Origin: Halococcus sediminicola
Lineage (GTDB): Archaea; Halobacteriota; Halobacteria; Halobacteriales; Halococcaceae
Length of the DNA stretch: 64,000 nt
Direction of reading: 5' to 3'
NCBI RefSeq assembly: GCF_000755245.1
Contig: NZ_BBMP01000026.1
Span: 1-64,000 of the forward strand
Below, piece after piece: positions 16,864 to 24,522 of the stretch. Under the pieces are notes generated by a model. It was given only the letters and a program-made list of their open reading frames with translations, was not told the origin of the DNA and did no database searches. Every line of letters begins with the position of its first letter. The stretch's first letter is position 1. The position numbers were made by a program, and so were the translations under genes.

Positions 16864-17253
16864 ATGTCCACGTCAGGCAGTACCTACGGCGATATTCACC
16901 GATACGAGCCGGCGAGAGAGAGCACCGCCGCGGCCGTCGCCATCGTGTTGCTCACCATCGTCGAGGTGGTGTTCGTCGGCCTGTTCGCCTTCGGGCTGAT
17001 CAACGGCTGGGGGACCGAGGAAGTCGGCAACATGTATCTTGGCACGGTGTTGGCGATAATCTTCATCGACCTCGCGTTCGTCCTCCTGCTCTACCGCAAG
17101 GAATTCCTCCCGGACGTGATGATCGTCAAGAAACGCCGGCGCAAGTGGGAAGACCTCTACATCCGCGAAGAGCAGATGGAGGGCACCAGCATGGGTGGGG
17201 CCGGCGCGTGGGACAGCGTGAAACGAGCAGTCTATCCGTACTACAAGAAATAA
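16864..17253 (+). CDS. bc-complex locus two-helix membrane protein (DUF7318-like)
   Basis: 129 residues with two membrane helices (about 22-47 and 57-77) and a basic C-terminal cytoplasmic tail including VKKRRRKWEDLY and ending KRAVYPYYKK. No cofactor ligands. It starts immediately after the halocyanin stop and ends 2 bp before the Rieske start, so it is translationally linked to both. Probably a structural or assembly subunit of the complex; the function is inferred from position. Confidence 0.78.
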   Translation: MSTSGSTYGDIHRYEPARESTAAAVAIVLLTIVEVVFVGLFAFGLINGWGTEEVGNMYLGTVLAIIFIDLAFVLLLYRKEFLPDVMIVKKRRRKWEDLYIREEQMEGTSMGGAGAWDSVKRAVYPYYKK

Positions 17254-17255
17254 CA

Positions 17256-18155
17256 ATGCCAGAAGACGAAGACAGCTATCCGGCCGAATCGGGACGCAGG
17301 CGGTTCGTCAAGGGCGTCGTCGGTGCGTCGGCGCTCGGCGCGACCGGCGTGACGGGCGCGACCGCCATCAAGTACGCCACCACCTCCTCGGGGGCCGGTG
17401 GCGGGGCGACGCAGTATTTCGGCATCGAGAACATCGCTGGACCGGCCCCGCGCGGGATGCCCCAGATCCCCATCGAGATCGATTCCGATGGGTATCTGAA
17501 GGGCGTCTGGCCGGAGGTATCGACAAAGACGGTCAACAACGAGGAGGTGAAGGTCGCACAGATGAAACTCGGTGGCATCACCTACTCGAGCGAGTGGTTC
17601 CAGTACTGTGGCGTCCAGACCTACGCCGGCATCGCGCCCGATGCCGACCAGGACAACTTCTTTCGCGTCTCGGAGTCGGCTTCGACCACCTACGACTGGA
17701 TGAGCGACCTGAGCGCCGGCGACAAACTCAAGGTCAGCGATTTCAAGGACTACGAGTCGTGGGGCAACGACATCGGCAAGTCCGGCCTTGGCAAGCCGGC
17801 GATGGGGCGGTGGCGTTCGGAGGACCTCCCGCCACAGGAGACGATGCCGATACAGGTGCTCAGAAGCACGCGCATCGAGGAGTTGGCCAAGGAGAGCGAG
17901 CACCCCGAGTGGGTCAAGGCGAGCACCAAGGACGGGTTCATCGCGTGGCTGAACAAGTGTACGCACTTCTGCTGCGTGCCGGGATTCAAGTCGTCTGCTC
18001 AGAGCGCGAAGTTCGGCGGGTCGAACGACGTCTACTGCCCCTGCCACCAGTCGGTGTACGACCCGTTCAATCCCGTCAAACTCCAGTTCACGTCGCTTCC
18101 GCGGCCGGACGACCTCGGCAGCGAGAGCAGCAGCGGCGGTGAGAGCAGCTCATGA
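17256..18155 (+). CDS. Rieske iron-sulfur protein of the cytochrome bc complex
   Basis: 299 residues. The N-terminal Tat-type signal anchor has RRRFVKGVVGASALG at about 14-28. The Rieske cluster ligands are in CTHFCCVPGF (Cys235, His237) and CPCHQSVYDPF (Cys261, His264), with Cys240 and Cys263 as the stabilising disulfide pair. The ATG at 17256 is chosen because it sits just before the Tat signal and 2 bp after the previous stop; the much longer open frame upstream is non-coding there. It oxidises quinol and passes electrons to halocyanin. It overlaps the cytochrome b start by 4 bp (ATGA). Confidence 0.94.
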   Translation: MPEDEDSYPAESGRRRFVKGVVGASALGATGVTGATAIKYATTSSGAGGGATQYFGIENIAGPAPRGMPQIPIEIDSDGYLKGVWPEVSTKTVNNEEVKVAQMKLGGITYSSEWFQYCGVQTYAGIAPDADQDNFFRVSESASTTYDWMSDLSAGDKLKVSDFKDYESWGNDIGKSGLGKPAMGRWRSEDLPPQETMPIQVLRSTRIEELAKESEHPEWVKASTKDGFIAWLNKCTHFCCVPGFKSSAQSAKFGGSNDVYCPCHQSVYDPFNPVKLQFTSLPRPDDLGSESSSGGESSS

Positions 18156-18946
18156 GCCTCGAACGCCCCGACGAACACGACCACGGCGGCTGGATGGAAC
18201 AGAAGGAGCTGACACCGGTCGAGAGCACGTATCTCACGGTGTTGATGTGGCTCGACAAGCGCCTGCGCATCGTCGACTACCTCGAAGTCCTGGAGAACCT
18301 CTACTACAAGGTCAACCTCCAGATGCCCAAGAGCCACACCGAACAGTACAATCTCGACAACAAGTTCTGGTACTGGTATCCCCTCTACGCGCTCGGGAGT
18401 TTCTCGACCATCGCCTACGTCGTCGCGGCGCTCTCGGGCGCACTGCTCGGCTTTTACTACGCGCCGTCGACCGCCGGCGACCCGTCGGCGGCCTACAACG
18501 CGCTGACGATGATTATGGTCGACCTCAACTTCGGGTTCTTCCTCCGGAGTCTCCACCGGTGGTCGGCGCAGGTGATGACTGCCGCCGTCTTCTTGCACAT
18601 GCTGCGGGTCTACTTCACCGGCGCGTACAAGGAGCCGCGTGAACTCAACTGGATCCTCGGCATCGTCCTGATCAGCCTGACGATGGTCTTCGGCTACACG
18701 GGCTACCTGCTGACGTGGGACCAGCTCGCCTACTGGGCGGGCCAGATCGGTGTCGAGATGAGCCTCTCGATCCCGCTCATCGGCGAGTGGGTCGCCCAAC
18801 TCATCTTCGGTGGGTTCGCGCTCGGACAGGCGACGCTCATGCGGATGTATCTGTTACACGTCTTCTTGTTGCCGTTCGTCGTGACGTCGCTGATCGCCGT
18901 CCACATCGGCATCGTTTGGATGCAGGGGATCGCGGAGCCACACTAA
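18152..18946 (+). CDS. Cytochrome b, N-terminal (b6-type) subunit
   Basis: 264 residues with four core membrane helices preceded by a 75-residue cytoplasmic N-terminus. The four heme-ligating His are at 135 and 149 (SLHRW ... FLHM) and 236 and 251 (LLHVF ... AVHIG), spaced 14 and 15 as in cytochrome b6. The frame overlaps the Rieske gene (ATGA) and is 4 bp before the gene for the second half, so cytochrome b is split as in b6f complexes. It forms the quinol oxidation and reduction sites with the next gene product. Confidence 0.94.
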   Translation: MSLERPDEHDHGGWMEQKELTPVESTYLTVLMWLDKRLRIVDYLEVLENLYYKVNLQMPKSHTEQYNLDNKFWYWYPLYALGSFSTIAYVVAALSGALLGFYYAPSTAGDPSAAYNALTMIMVDLNFGFFLRSLHRWSAQVMTAAVFLHMLRVYFTGAYKEPRELNWILGIVLISLTMVFGYTGYLLTWDQLAYWAGQIGVEMSLSIPLIGEWVAQLIFGGFALGQATLMRMYLLHVFLLPFVVTSLIAVHIGIVWMQGIAEPH

Positions 18947-18950
18947 GACA

Positions 18951-19733
18951 ATGACTGACACCACCGACACCGACGACACGGACGCCACCGAGGTCGCCGC
19001 CGACGGCGCGGGTATCGTCGCGCCGGACGACGAGACGCCGACGTGGCGCGAACGCAAGGAGCGCCGCCAGGGGCTCTCGCGGCTCACCTACGAGTACTTC
19101 GAGCGCTCCCGGCGCGAGGATCAGGATCTCAGAACCGAATCGAGCTACGTCGAACGCGACGTGCTCGCGTTCCCGACGTGGCCCCACGAGATGATTCGGA
19201 ATCTCTCGCTGACGAGCTTCTTCGTCGGCCTGATCCTCTTTCTGGCGGCCACGCTGCCGCCACATCTCGGCGCGCCGGCCGATCCGTCGACGACGCCGGC
19301 GATCATCCTGCCCGACTGGTATCTCTACTGGTCGTTCGGGCTGCTGAAACTCGGGCCGCTGAACCCCGAACTCGCCATCCTCGGTGGCGAGAAGCTCATG
19401 GGTGATTCGACCTACGGCGTGCTCGCGAACCTCGTCGTCGTGGGTATCATTGCCATCGTACCCTTCCTGAACAAGGGCAGCGCGCGCCGGCCCGTCGAGC
19501 AGCCGTTCTGGTCGGCCGTCGGCGTCTTCGGCGTCGTCTTCGCCGTGATGATTAGCGCACTGTCGATGAAGAACCTCGTACCGGCATGGGTAGACGTCCA
19601 CCTGCTGTTCGACATGACGCTCCTGTTGCCCTTCGTGGCCGGGTTCATCACCTACGGTATTCTGAAGGCGATGCGCGAGGGGTACATGTTCGAACTCAAC
19701 AGACGGTACTACCGGCTGCGCCCGCCGCGCTGA
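18951..19733 (+). CDS. Cytochrome b, C-terminal (subunit IV-like) protein
   Basis: 260 residues. A charged N-terminal domain of about 80 residues (Asp/Thr-rich, then ERKERRQGLSRL) precedes membrane helices at about 85-103, 150-172, 188-208 and 218-240. The quinol-site motif PDWYLYWSFGLLK corresponds to PEWY of mitochondrial cytochrome b and PDWY of b6f subunit IV. Together with the upstream gene it completes cytochrome b. Operon member, with 1 bp before the next gene. Confidence 0.92.
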   Translation: MTDTTDTDDTDATEVAADGAGIVAPDDETPTWRERKERRQGLSRLTYEYFERSRREDQDLRTESSYVERDVLAFPTWPHEMIRNLSLTSFFVGLILFLAATLPPHLGAPADPSTTPAIILPDWYLYWSFGLLKLGPLNPELAILGGEKLMGDSTYGVLANLVVVGIIAIVPFLNKGSARRPVEQPFWSAVGVFGVVFAVMISALSMKNLVPAWVDVHLLFDMTLLLPFVAGFITYGILKAMREGYMFELNRRYYRLRPPR

Positions 19734-19734
19734 C

Positions 19735-20076
19735 GTGGCCGACGACAACGAGGGGAGCGGGTCGCGCGAAATCGTCGTTCCGCTGCGCGCGTACAAGGCG
19801 ATAACGGTCTTTTCGACGCTGCTCGCGATCGTTGCGGTCATCCTCGGCTTTGGCTTTCTCGACGCTGCCACCGGCGGCGCGGGCCCGCTCTCGGTACTGT
19901 TCGAGACCATCGGGCTCGCCGACGCCGGCGGCAGTGCCTTCGCGCTCGTGAGCGCGCTCGTCGGCATCGGCTTCATCGCGCTCGGAGCCGGCATCTACGT
20001 CCTCGGCACGCGCTTTCGTACCGAAGGGATGGGAAAGGCTCAAGACGACAGCGGGGAAGATTCGAGTAATGAGTGA
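19735..20076 (+). CDS. bc-complex locus small membrane protein (DUF7315-like)
   Basis: 113 residues starting at GTG 19735, one base after the cytochrome b stop, with two membrane helices (about 22-43 and 64-90) and an acidic tail. No redox motif. It overlaps the following gene by 8 bp, showing tight translational coupling in the operon. Resembles a haloarchaea-specific family (DUF7315 from memory). Proposed accessory subunit. Confidence 0.72.
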   Translation: MADDNEGSGSREIVVPLRAYKAITVFSTLLAIVAVILGFGFLDAATGGAGPLSVLFETIGLADAGGSAFALVSALVGIGFIALGAGIYVLGTRFRTEGMGKAQDDSGEDSSNE

Positions 20077-20344
20077 CGAATTCGCCAAAGGTCTCGTCGC
20101 CCTCTGTGGCGGGCTGTTCGGCTGGATGGTCTTTTCGGGCTGGTACACCACTGAGAGCTTCGAATCGACAAATCAACTCATCGGGGAAGCCCCATCGGAC
20201 CCTGCGATCTACGGCAACATCGCACTCACCATCCGTGAGGCGCTCTTTTGGTTCGCCATCTTCGGTGCGATCACCTTCTGGGTGCTCATCCCGGCGGGCA
20301 GACAGGCCCGCGCCGCGTGGCGCGACCGGCGCTCGTCGAACTGA
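20069..20344 (+). CDS. bc-complex locus small membrane protein (DUF7314-like)
   Basis: 91 residues with two hydrophobic segments (about 8-28 and 52-75) and a basic C-terminus (RQARAAWRDRRSSN). The start overlaps the preceding gene by 8 bp. It is the last gene of the co-directional Rieske/cytochrome b set. No cofactor ligand; probably a structural subunit, by context. Confidence 0.72.
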   Translation: MSDEFAKGLVALCGGLFGWMVFSGWYTTESFESTNQLIGEAPSDPAIYGNIALTIREALFWFAIFGAITFWVLIPAGRQARAAWRDRRSSN

Positions 20345-20648
20345 ATCGGTAGCGGCCGGATTTCTCGTGAACTTCACGCCTCAACACTTTCGCGTGTCTC
20401 TCCTCTGCGCGATTCATCACCGGTCGGGTATGAGGGCAACGAGCAGCGAATCCCGATTCGACTGAGAACCGCAACCGCCCACAAACTTCTCCAACCGATT
20501 CGCTTCACTCACTCCGTTCGCTCGTTCATCCCTTCGCACGAGTCGTGCGCTTCGTGCACTCTCGCGCGCCACCGCAGCCACTCGGGACGAAAGGATGGTT
20601 CGATGGTCGTCGGAACGGCTCTCTGACGTATCGGCTGTCGTCTGGCGT
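20345..20648. other. Intergenic region with dispersed element, convergent gene ends
   Basis: About 300 bp between two convergent stop codons. No credible gene on either strand. It holds the second copy of the dispersed element (20464-20576) and otherwise only short AT-poor spacer. No strong poly-T terminator was recognised. Confidence 0.6.
20464..20576. repeat. Dispersed intergenic element, copy B
   Basis: About 113 bp, starting gagaaccgca and ending gcgcgccaccgca, matching copy A at 11007-11111 in its ends, length and block order (ccgattcgct, tcgttcatccct, cgagtcg). It contains the inverted repeat gcacga-g-tcgtgc near 20536-20548. Located between convergent genes at the end of the bc locus. 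Sequence divergence from copy A is concentrated in the central block, while the ends are conserved, suggesting a mobile or structurally constrained element. Confidence 0.65.
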
Positions 20649-21095
20649 TCAGACGATCGCGTTCCAGAGCGGGGCGACGACGAAGAAGACGCTGAGGTAG
20701 GCCGCATAGAGCACGACGAGCACCGAGGCGGCGATGGCCCCGTTGGGCCGGCCGATGGCGCGGTCGTTTCTGGCCTCGACCCGTCTGGCTTCGAGTTCGA
20801 AGAAGTCGGTGACGAACATCCCGACGACGAGCACCGACAGCACCATCCCCGAGTGGAGTTCGACGGTCCCGAGGTAGAACGAGCCGAGGATGAGGAGTAT
20901 TGTAGTGGCGATGTGTGCGGGATGCTGTTCGATGGCGTCGGCACCGTCGCGTGCCTGGTTGACGTTCGAACGGTGTGAAATCATGCGCGTGATGACGTTC
21001 GCCACGGCGAGGACGACGAGCACGTACACGATGAGCGGCGGCTCGCCGCTACCGAGCACGGCGTCGACTGGACCGAACAGCGAGAGCGGGTACAT
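20649..21095 (-). CDS. Four-helix membrane protein next to the bc locus (DUF7313-like)
   Basis: 148 residues with four hydrophobic segments (about 18-37, 63-82, 84-100 and 118-142) and a polar loop SHRSNVNQARDGADAIEQ after helix 1. No heme or metal motif. It faces the bc operon tail to tail across a repeat-bearing spacer and belongs, in my recollection, to the same group of haloarchaeal bc-neighbour families (DUF7313). Function unknown. Confidence 0.72.
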   Translation of the reverse strand: MYPLSLFGPVDAVLGSGEPPLIVYVLVVLAVANVITRMISHRSNVNQARDGADAIEQHPAHIATTILLILGSFYLGTVELHSGMVLSVLVVGMFVTDFFELEARRVEARNDRAIGRPNGAIAASVLVVLYAAYLSVFFVVAPLWNAIV

Positions 21096-21131
21096 GGGCT
21101 ACCGTCCGAAGCGACTCCATTAGAAGGTTTC

Positions 21132-21854
21132 TCATTCCCGGCCCGATTCGGGGAGCGAGGCGACCGGTAGCGTTCCCGCCCGCGTCAGCCGCACCGCCGA
21201 CTTCGGTTCGACCGTTTCGATCACCTGCCCGTCGGCCAGCAGTTCTACGTCGGCGTCGTCGCGCTCGACCGTCAGCGAGAGCTCGGTCAGCGGGAGCACC
21301 CAGTGGTCGGGATCGGTCGCGAAGGGTGAGATCGGTACCACGGCGAGAACGTCGCTGCCGGGGGCGACGACCGGCCCACCGACGGCGTGTGCGTAGCCAC
21401 GACTGCCGGCCGGCGTCGTGACGGTCACGCCGTCGGCACGGAACCGTGCGACCGACGAGCCCCCATCTCTGTCGAGCGAGAACTCCGAGATAGTGGCCGT
21501 CTCGGCGGTCGTGAGAGTGATCTCGTACAGCGCGTGAACCGATTCGCCGGCCGTCGAGACGGCCACGAGCGGACGCTCCTCGACGGTGTATCGCCCGTCG
21601 AGGATTCGCCCGATGTCCCGTAGCTCGATCTCGCCGCTGGCCGGGAAGACGGCTGTGGAGACATCGCTGGCGGCGAGGTCGGCGAGTGCGGCGCTTCCGA
21701 GCGCCACCGCGAGGTCCGCACCGCCAACGGCGTCGATGCCGGTTGCGGCGTCGCCGCCGGCAGCCCGAACCGTCTCGGCGACGTCGGCCGCCTCGCCGTC
21801 GGGCGCGAGCACCGCGACGCTCGGTCGGTCGTCTCCATCGGCCGTCTCGCTCAT
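21132..21854 (-). CDS. Divergent NAD kinase-family protein lacking the GGDGT motif
   Basis: 240 residues from the ATG at 21854 (MSETADG). The C-terminal half is clearly the NAD kinase beta-sandwich domain: FRADGVTVTTPAGSRGYAHA matches the GDGxxxxTPTGSTAY motif, and VVPISPFATDPDHWVLP follows. The N-terminal half has VAVLAPDGEAADVAETVR and AVGGADLAVALGSAALADL where true NAD kinases have the catalytic GGDGT, and that motif is missing. It may be a non-catalytic paralogue or act on another substrate. Single gene, 36 bp from the membrane protein gene in the same direction. Confidence 0.8.
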   Translation of the reverse strand: MSETADGDDRPSVAVLAPDGEAADVAETVRAAGGDAATGIDAVGGADLAVALGSAALADLAASDVSTAVFPASGEIELRDIGRILDGRYTVEERPLVAVSTAGESVHALYEITLTTAETATISEFSLDRDGGSSVARFRADGVTVTTPAGSRGYAHAVGGPVVAPGSDVLAVVPISPFATDPDHWVLPLTELSLTVERDDADVELLADGQVIETVEPKSAVRLTRAGTLPVASLPESGRE

Positions 21855-21971
21855 CGCTTCCGGTTGTGGCCGCCCGGGCAAAAGATTGCGGGCTCGTGGC
21901 AACCGTCGCGACGGTCGGTCGTTTCGTCGCCCCGGGAAACGCTTTAGCAGCCACGGCTGCCATCCCGTTGC

Positions 21972-22427
21972 ATGGGCCTTTCCGTCGAGACGCCGCCACC
22001 GCCGACGCTCGAAGCCGGCGTCGACGCCGACGCCTACGAAGACGCCGACGTGGGCGGCGACGAGTACCGCCGCGACGAACTCGAAGCGTTCCTCGAAGCA
22101 GGTGCGTGGGACGAGGCGTTCGAGCGCTGGGCCACGGAGACGGCGATGACCGACCGCGAGTTCGCCATCGTCCGCGATCTCGGCCTCGTCGACCGCTTCG
22201 ACTTCTTCTGGGACGACTTCGCCGATCGGGTGGGCTATCACGCTCCCGGATTGCCCGAAGACTGGAAGGAGCGCGAGATTCACCCCGACCTCGATTCGTG
22301 GGGGGCCGTCTCCTCGATCAACGCCGGACTCACCGAACTCGGCCAGCTCGTCTGTGAGGTGCTCAAAGACGACTACATCGATTGGGAAGCCGACTACGAG
22401 GCTCCCGACGACCTGCCCGATTTTTGA
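21972..22427 (+). CDS. Conserved hypothetical acidic protein
   Basis: 151 residues, strongly acidic and soluble, with several Trp/Phe residues (DRFDFFWDDFADRVGY) and Pro-rich ends. No known motif or signal peptide. The predicted helices around 48-85 and 110-135 suggest a compact domain. The ATG at 21972 follows an AT-rich stretch (gctttagcagcc), a possible promoter for a short leader. It starts a set of three small co-directional genes. Function unknown. Confidence 0.65.
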   Translation: MGLSVETPPPPTLEAGVDADAYEDADVGGDEYRRDELEAFLEAGAWDEAFERWATETAMTDREFAIVRDLGLVDRFDFFWDDFADRVGYHAPGLPEDWKEREIHPDLDSWGAVSSINAGLTELGQLVCEVLKDDYIDWEADYEAPDDLPDF

Positions 22428-22470
22428 GAGTCGGCCGAGCGGTTAATGTCCCCGGCACCGAACGGAGGGT

Positions 22471-22629
22471 ATGGGCGAGACGCTCACCCCACCCGCCGAG
22501 CGTGAATGCGAACTGTGTGGCCGTCGGGACGTCTGGGACGCCGACAACTGGCACGTCGTCGAGAGCGGTTCCCAACACTGCATCCACGAGTGGGACATCA
22601 ACGGCTCGTACAACCCCCTCGAGGGGTAG
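22471..22629 (+). CDS. HEWD-family zinc-ribbon-like microprotein
   Basis: 52 residues, ATG at 22471, TAG at 22627-22629. It carries a Cys pair CELCGRRD at 13-16, then NWHVVE, Cys37 and His39 in QHCIHEWDING. CxxC plus Cys/His suggests a single small zinc site, and the HEWD motif names a haloarchaeal family. Haloarchaeal mono-zinc-finger microproteins have been linked to regulation and biofilm traits in Haloferax, but for this family no role is known to me. Codon use is typical of the genome and it is well placed between two genes of the same strand. Confidence 0.78.
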   Translation: MGETLTPPAERECELCGRRDVWDADNWHVVESGSQHCIHEWDINGSYNPLEG

Positions 22630-22677
22630 TCGGGCGAACTCGCCAACAGTTAAGTCCCCGTCGGCGTACGTTCGCGT

Positions 22678-22974
22678 ATGGATGCGACGGAAGCCGAAAT
22701 CGACTCGCTCGTCGGCCGCGAGGTCTACTCGAACAACGGGAGGTTCGTCGGCGAAATCGAGGACGTCCGCCTCGATCTCGACCGCGAACTCGTCACTGGC
22801 TTGGCGGTCGGCGGGTTGAACCGTGAGTTGCTCGCCGGGCGCGCACGCGGCGCTCGCGGCGTCATCGTTCCCTTCCGCTGGGTGCGCTCGGTCGGCGATA
22901 TCGTCCTCGTCAACGAGGCCGTCGAGCGCCTGCGCGAACCCGACGAGGAGTCCGAAAGCGAAGCCACAGTCTAA
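22678..22974 (+). CDS. PRC-barrel domain protein
   Basis: 98 residues forming one PRC-barrel: VGREVYSNNGRFVGEIEDVRLDLDREL in the first strands, then VIVPFRWVRSVGDIVLVNEAVE. Stand-alone archaeal PRC-barrel proteins are linked to RNA metabolism and to cell division (CdpB family) in Haloferax; this short copy with an acidic tail could be of that kind, but which one cannot be told. It overlaps the end of the convergent RCK-DHH gene by 4 bp. Confidence 0.85.
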   Translation: MDATEAEIDSLVGREVYSNNGRFVGEIEDVRLDLDRELVTGLAVGGLNRELLAGRARGARGVIVPFRWVRSVGDIVLVNEAVERLREPDEESESEATV

Positions 22975-24410
22975 TTCCCGTTGTCGTCGACGCCGAGTGC
23001 GTCGAAGAGCTTTCGCCGGACGGCCTGTTTGGTGAGTTCGAGCAGCGTCTCGCGGTTGTCGTCGGTCGTCTCGATGCCGGTGAAGATTCCCAGTGGAATC
23101 GAGACGGTCGCGTCCGTCGAGTGGCCGACGGTCTCGCCGTGTTCCTCGAAGGCGTTTTCGAGCACGTTGCGGATGTTGATGCGGATGTCCTTCGAGCGCG
23201 CCGAAAGGGTGATCCGCTCGTCGTCGATGGCGAAGACGGCGGTCGTGCTCACGCCCTCCAGATTCAGGAGGTGCTGGGCGGCCTGTGCGAGCGCGTCGCG
23301 GTCGTGGATGTAGCCGGCGTTCGAGACGAGATACGAGCCGTTCACCTCGCGGTTGCCGATGGCCTCGGCGAGCACGTCGAGCGTCTCGGGCGACATCGAT
23401 GGCGACTCGACCTGTTCTAAGGTGTCGTGGTCGGCGAACGGGTAGAGATACGAGGCGGCGGTCAGGTCCGCCGGGGTGGTATCACGCTTGAAATCGAGTG
23501 TTTCGGCACGGATACCGTAGAGCAGCGCGGTCGCGACGGTGTCGTCGAGGCTCAGGTCGAACTCCTGGACGTATTTCGTCAGGATCGTCGACGTCGACGA
23601 GACGTTCGCGCGCACGTCCGAGAACGTCGCCTCGTAGCCCTCTTCCGGTTCGTGGTGATCGATGAGCACGTCGATGGGCCGTTCGATGGTCTCCTCCATC
23701 GATTGGGCGTGGTCGACGAGCGCGAGCGTGTCGTAATCGTCGAAATCGACGTCGGCACGCGCCTGCAGTTCGACGCCGATGAGGTTGACGAACGCGCGAT
23801 CTTCCTGATGACCGATCTCGCCCTCGTAGAGGATGTCCGCCTCGATCCCGCGCGCCTCGGCGATGGCTCTGAGTGCGACCGCGCTCGCGATCGAGTCCGG
23901 GCCGGGGTTGTCGTTAGCGAGGATGGCGAGTCTCTTCTCGGTGTCGTCGAGTACGTCCGCGAGCAGGCCGGCCTTGTGTTCGAGTTCGCCGGTTTCGAGC
24001 GCGCGCAGCGCGGCGTCGGCGATGACCTCCGAGGGGTTGACCACGGCATCGGCTCCCGCCTCGCGGAGTTCGTCGGCGGTCACCGGGTCCGAGGCACGCG
24101 CGATGACGAACTGCTCGTCGCCGCGTGCGCGGACGTTCTCGATGGCCGCCTCGTTGGCCTCGATGTCCGTCGAGAGCACGAGGAGCACATCCCTATCCGC
24201 GACCGCCTCGGGCACCCCTTCGTCCGCGATGTCGGCGGTCTTGGCGTTCATGTCCTGGTCACGCAGGGCCTCGACGCGACCCTCGTCGACGTCGACGATG
24301 AGGACGTCCTTGCCCTCGTCGACGAGTTCCTCGGCGACGGCGTAGCCCACGCTACCACAGCCTAGGATCGCATAGGTGGACATCGAGGCCATCGTGATGC
24401 CGGTGCTCAT
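22971..24410 (-). CDS. RCK_N-DHH-DHHA1 phosphoesterase
   Basis: 479 residues. Residues about 10-125 are an RCK_N/TrkA-N Rossmann domain (ILGCGSVGYAVAEEL, acidic DVD after strand 2). Residues 160-330 are a DHH phosphoesterase (NDNPGPDSIASAVAL, VDHAQS, IDHHEPE), followed by a DHHA1-type C-terminal domain. Such proteins hydrolyse small phosphodiesters or oligonucleotides; the combination with RCK_N has been proposed for archaeal cyclic di-AMP breakdown. A TATA-like element (attataag on minus, 24437-24444) lies about 27 bp upstream of 24410, supporting a near-leaderless start there; ATGs at 24392 and 24383 are alternatives. Confidence 0.87.
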   Translation of the reverse strand: MSTGITMASMSTYAILGCGSVGYAVAEELVDEGKDVLIVDVDEGRVEALRDQDMNAKTADIADEGVPEAVADRDVLLVLSTDIEANEAAIENVRARGDEQFVIARASDPVTADELREAGADAVVNPSEVIADAALRALETGELEHKAGLLADVLDDTEKRLAILANDNPGPDSIASAVALRAIAEARGIEADILYEGEIGHQEDRAFVNLIGVELQARADVDFDDYDTLALVDHAQSMEETIERPIDVLIDHHEPEEGYEATFSDVRANVSSTSTILTKYVQEFDLSLDDTVATALLYGIRAETLDFKRDTTPADLTAASYLYPFADHDTLEQVESPSMSPETLDVLAEAIGNREVNGSYLVSNAGYIHDRDALAQAAQHLLNLEGVSTTAVFAIDDERITLSARSKDIRINIRNVLENAFEEHGETVGHSTDATVSIPLGIFTGIETTDDNRETLLELTKQAVRRKLFDALGVDDNGN

Positions 24411-24425
24411 TGTCCGTCCGTTCTG

Positions 24426-24450
24426 GGACAGGGAGACTTATAATCTGTCC
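24426..24450. promoter_or_regulatory. Inverted repeat over a TATA element between divergent genes
   Basis: Arms ggacag (24426-24431) and ctgtcc (24445-24450) flank cttataat (24437-24444). A further tgtccg lies near 24412. The site overlaps the inferred core promoter of the RCK-DHH gene and lies 70-100 bp upstream of the aldolase gene, so a bound regulator could block transcription. Short arms, so moderate support only. Confidence 0.4.
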
Positions 24451-24522
24451 GTTCTCGCCGCTTTCGGGGTCGGCGGCGAGCGCTCACGCAAACTATTAGT
24501 CGCTGTCGACGGACATGGAGAT

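Noticed and set aside
15486-17255. Very long plus-strand open frame (889 codons) over the DUF7319-like, halocyanin and DUF7318-like genes
   Set aside because: Only its last third from 17256 is real (the Rieske gene). The upstream part is Arg-rich, out of frame with clear proteins and typical of shadow frames in GC-rich DNA.
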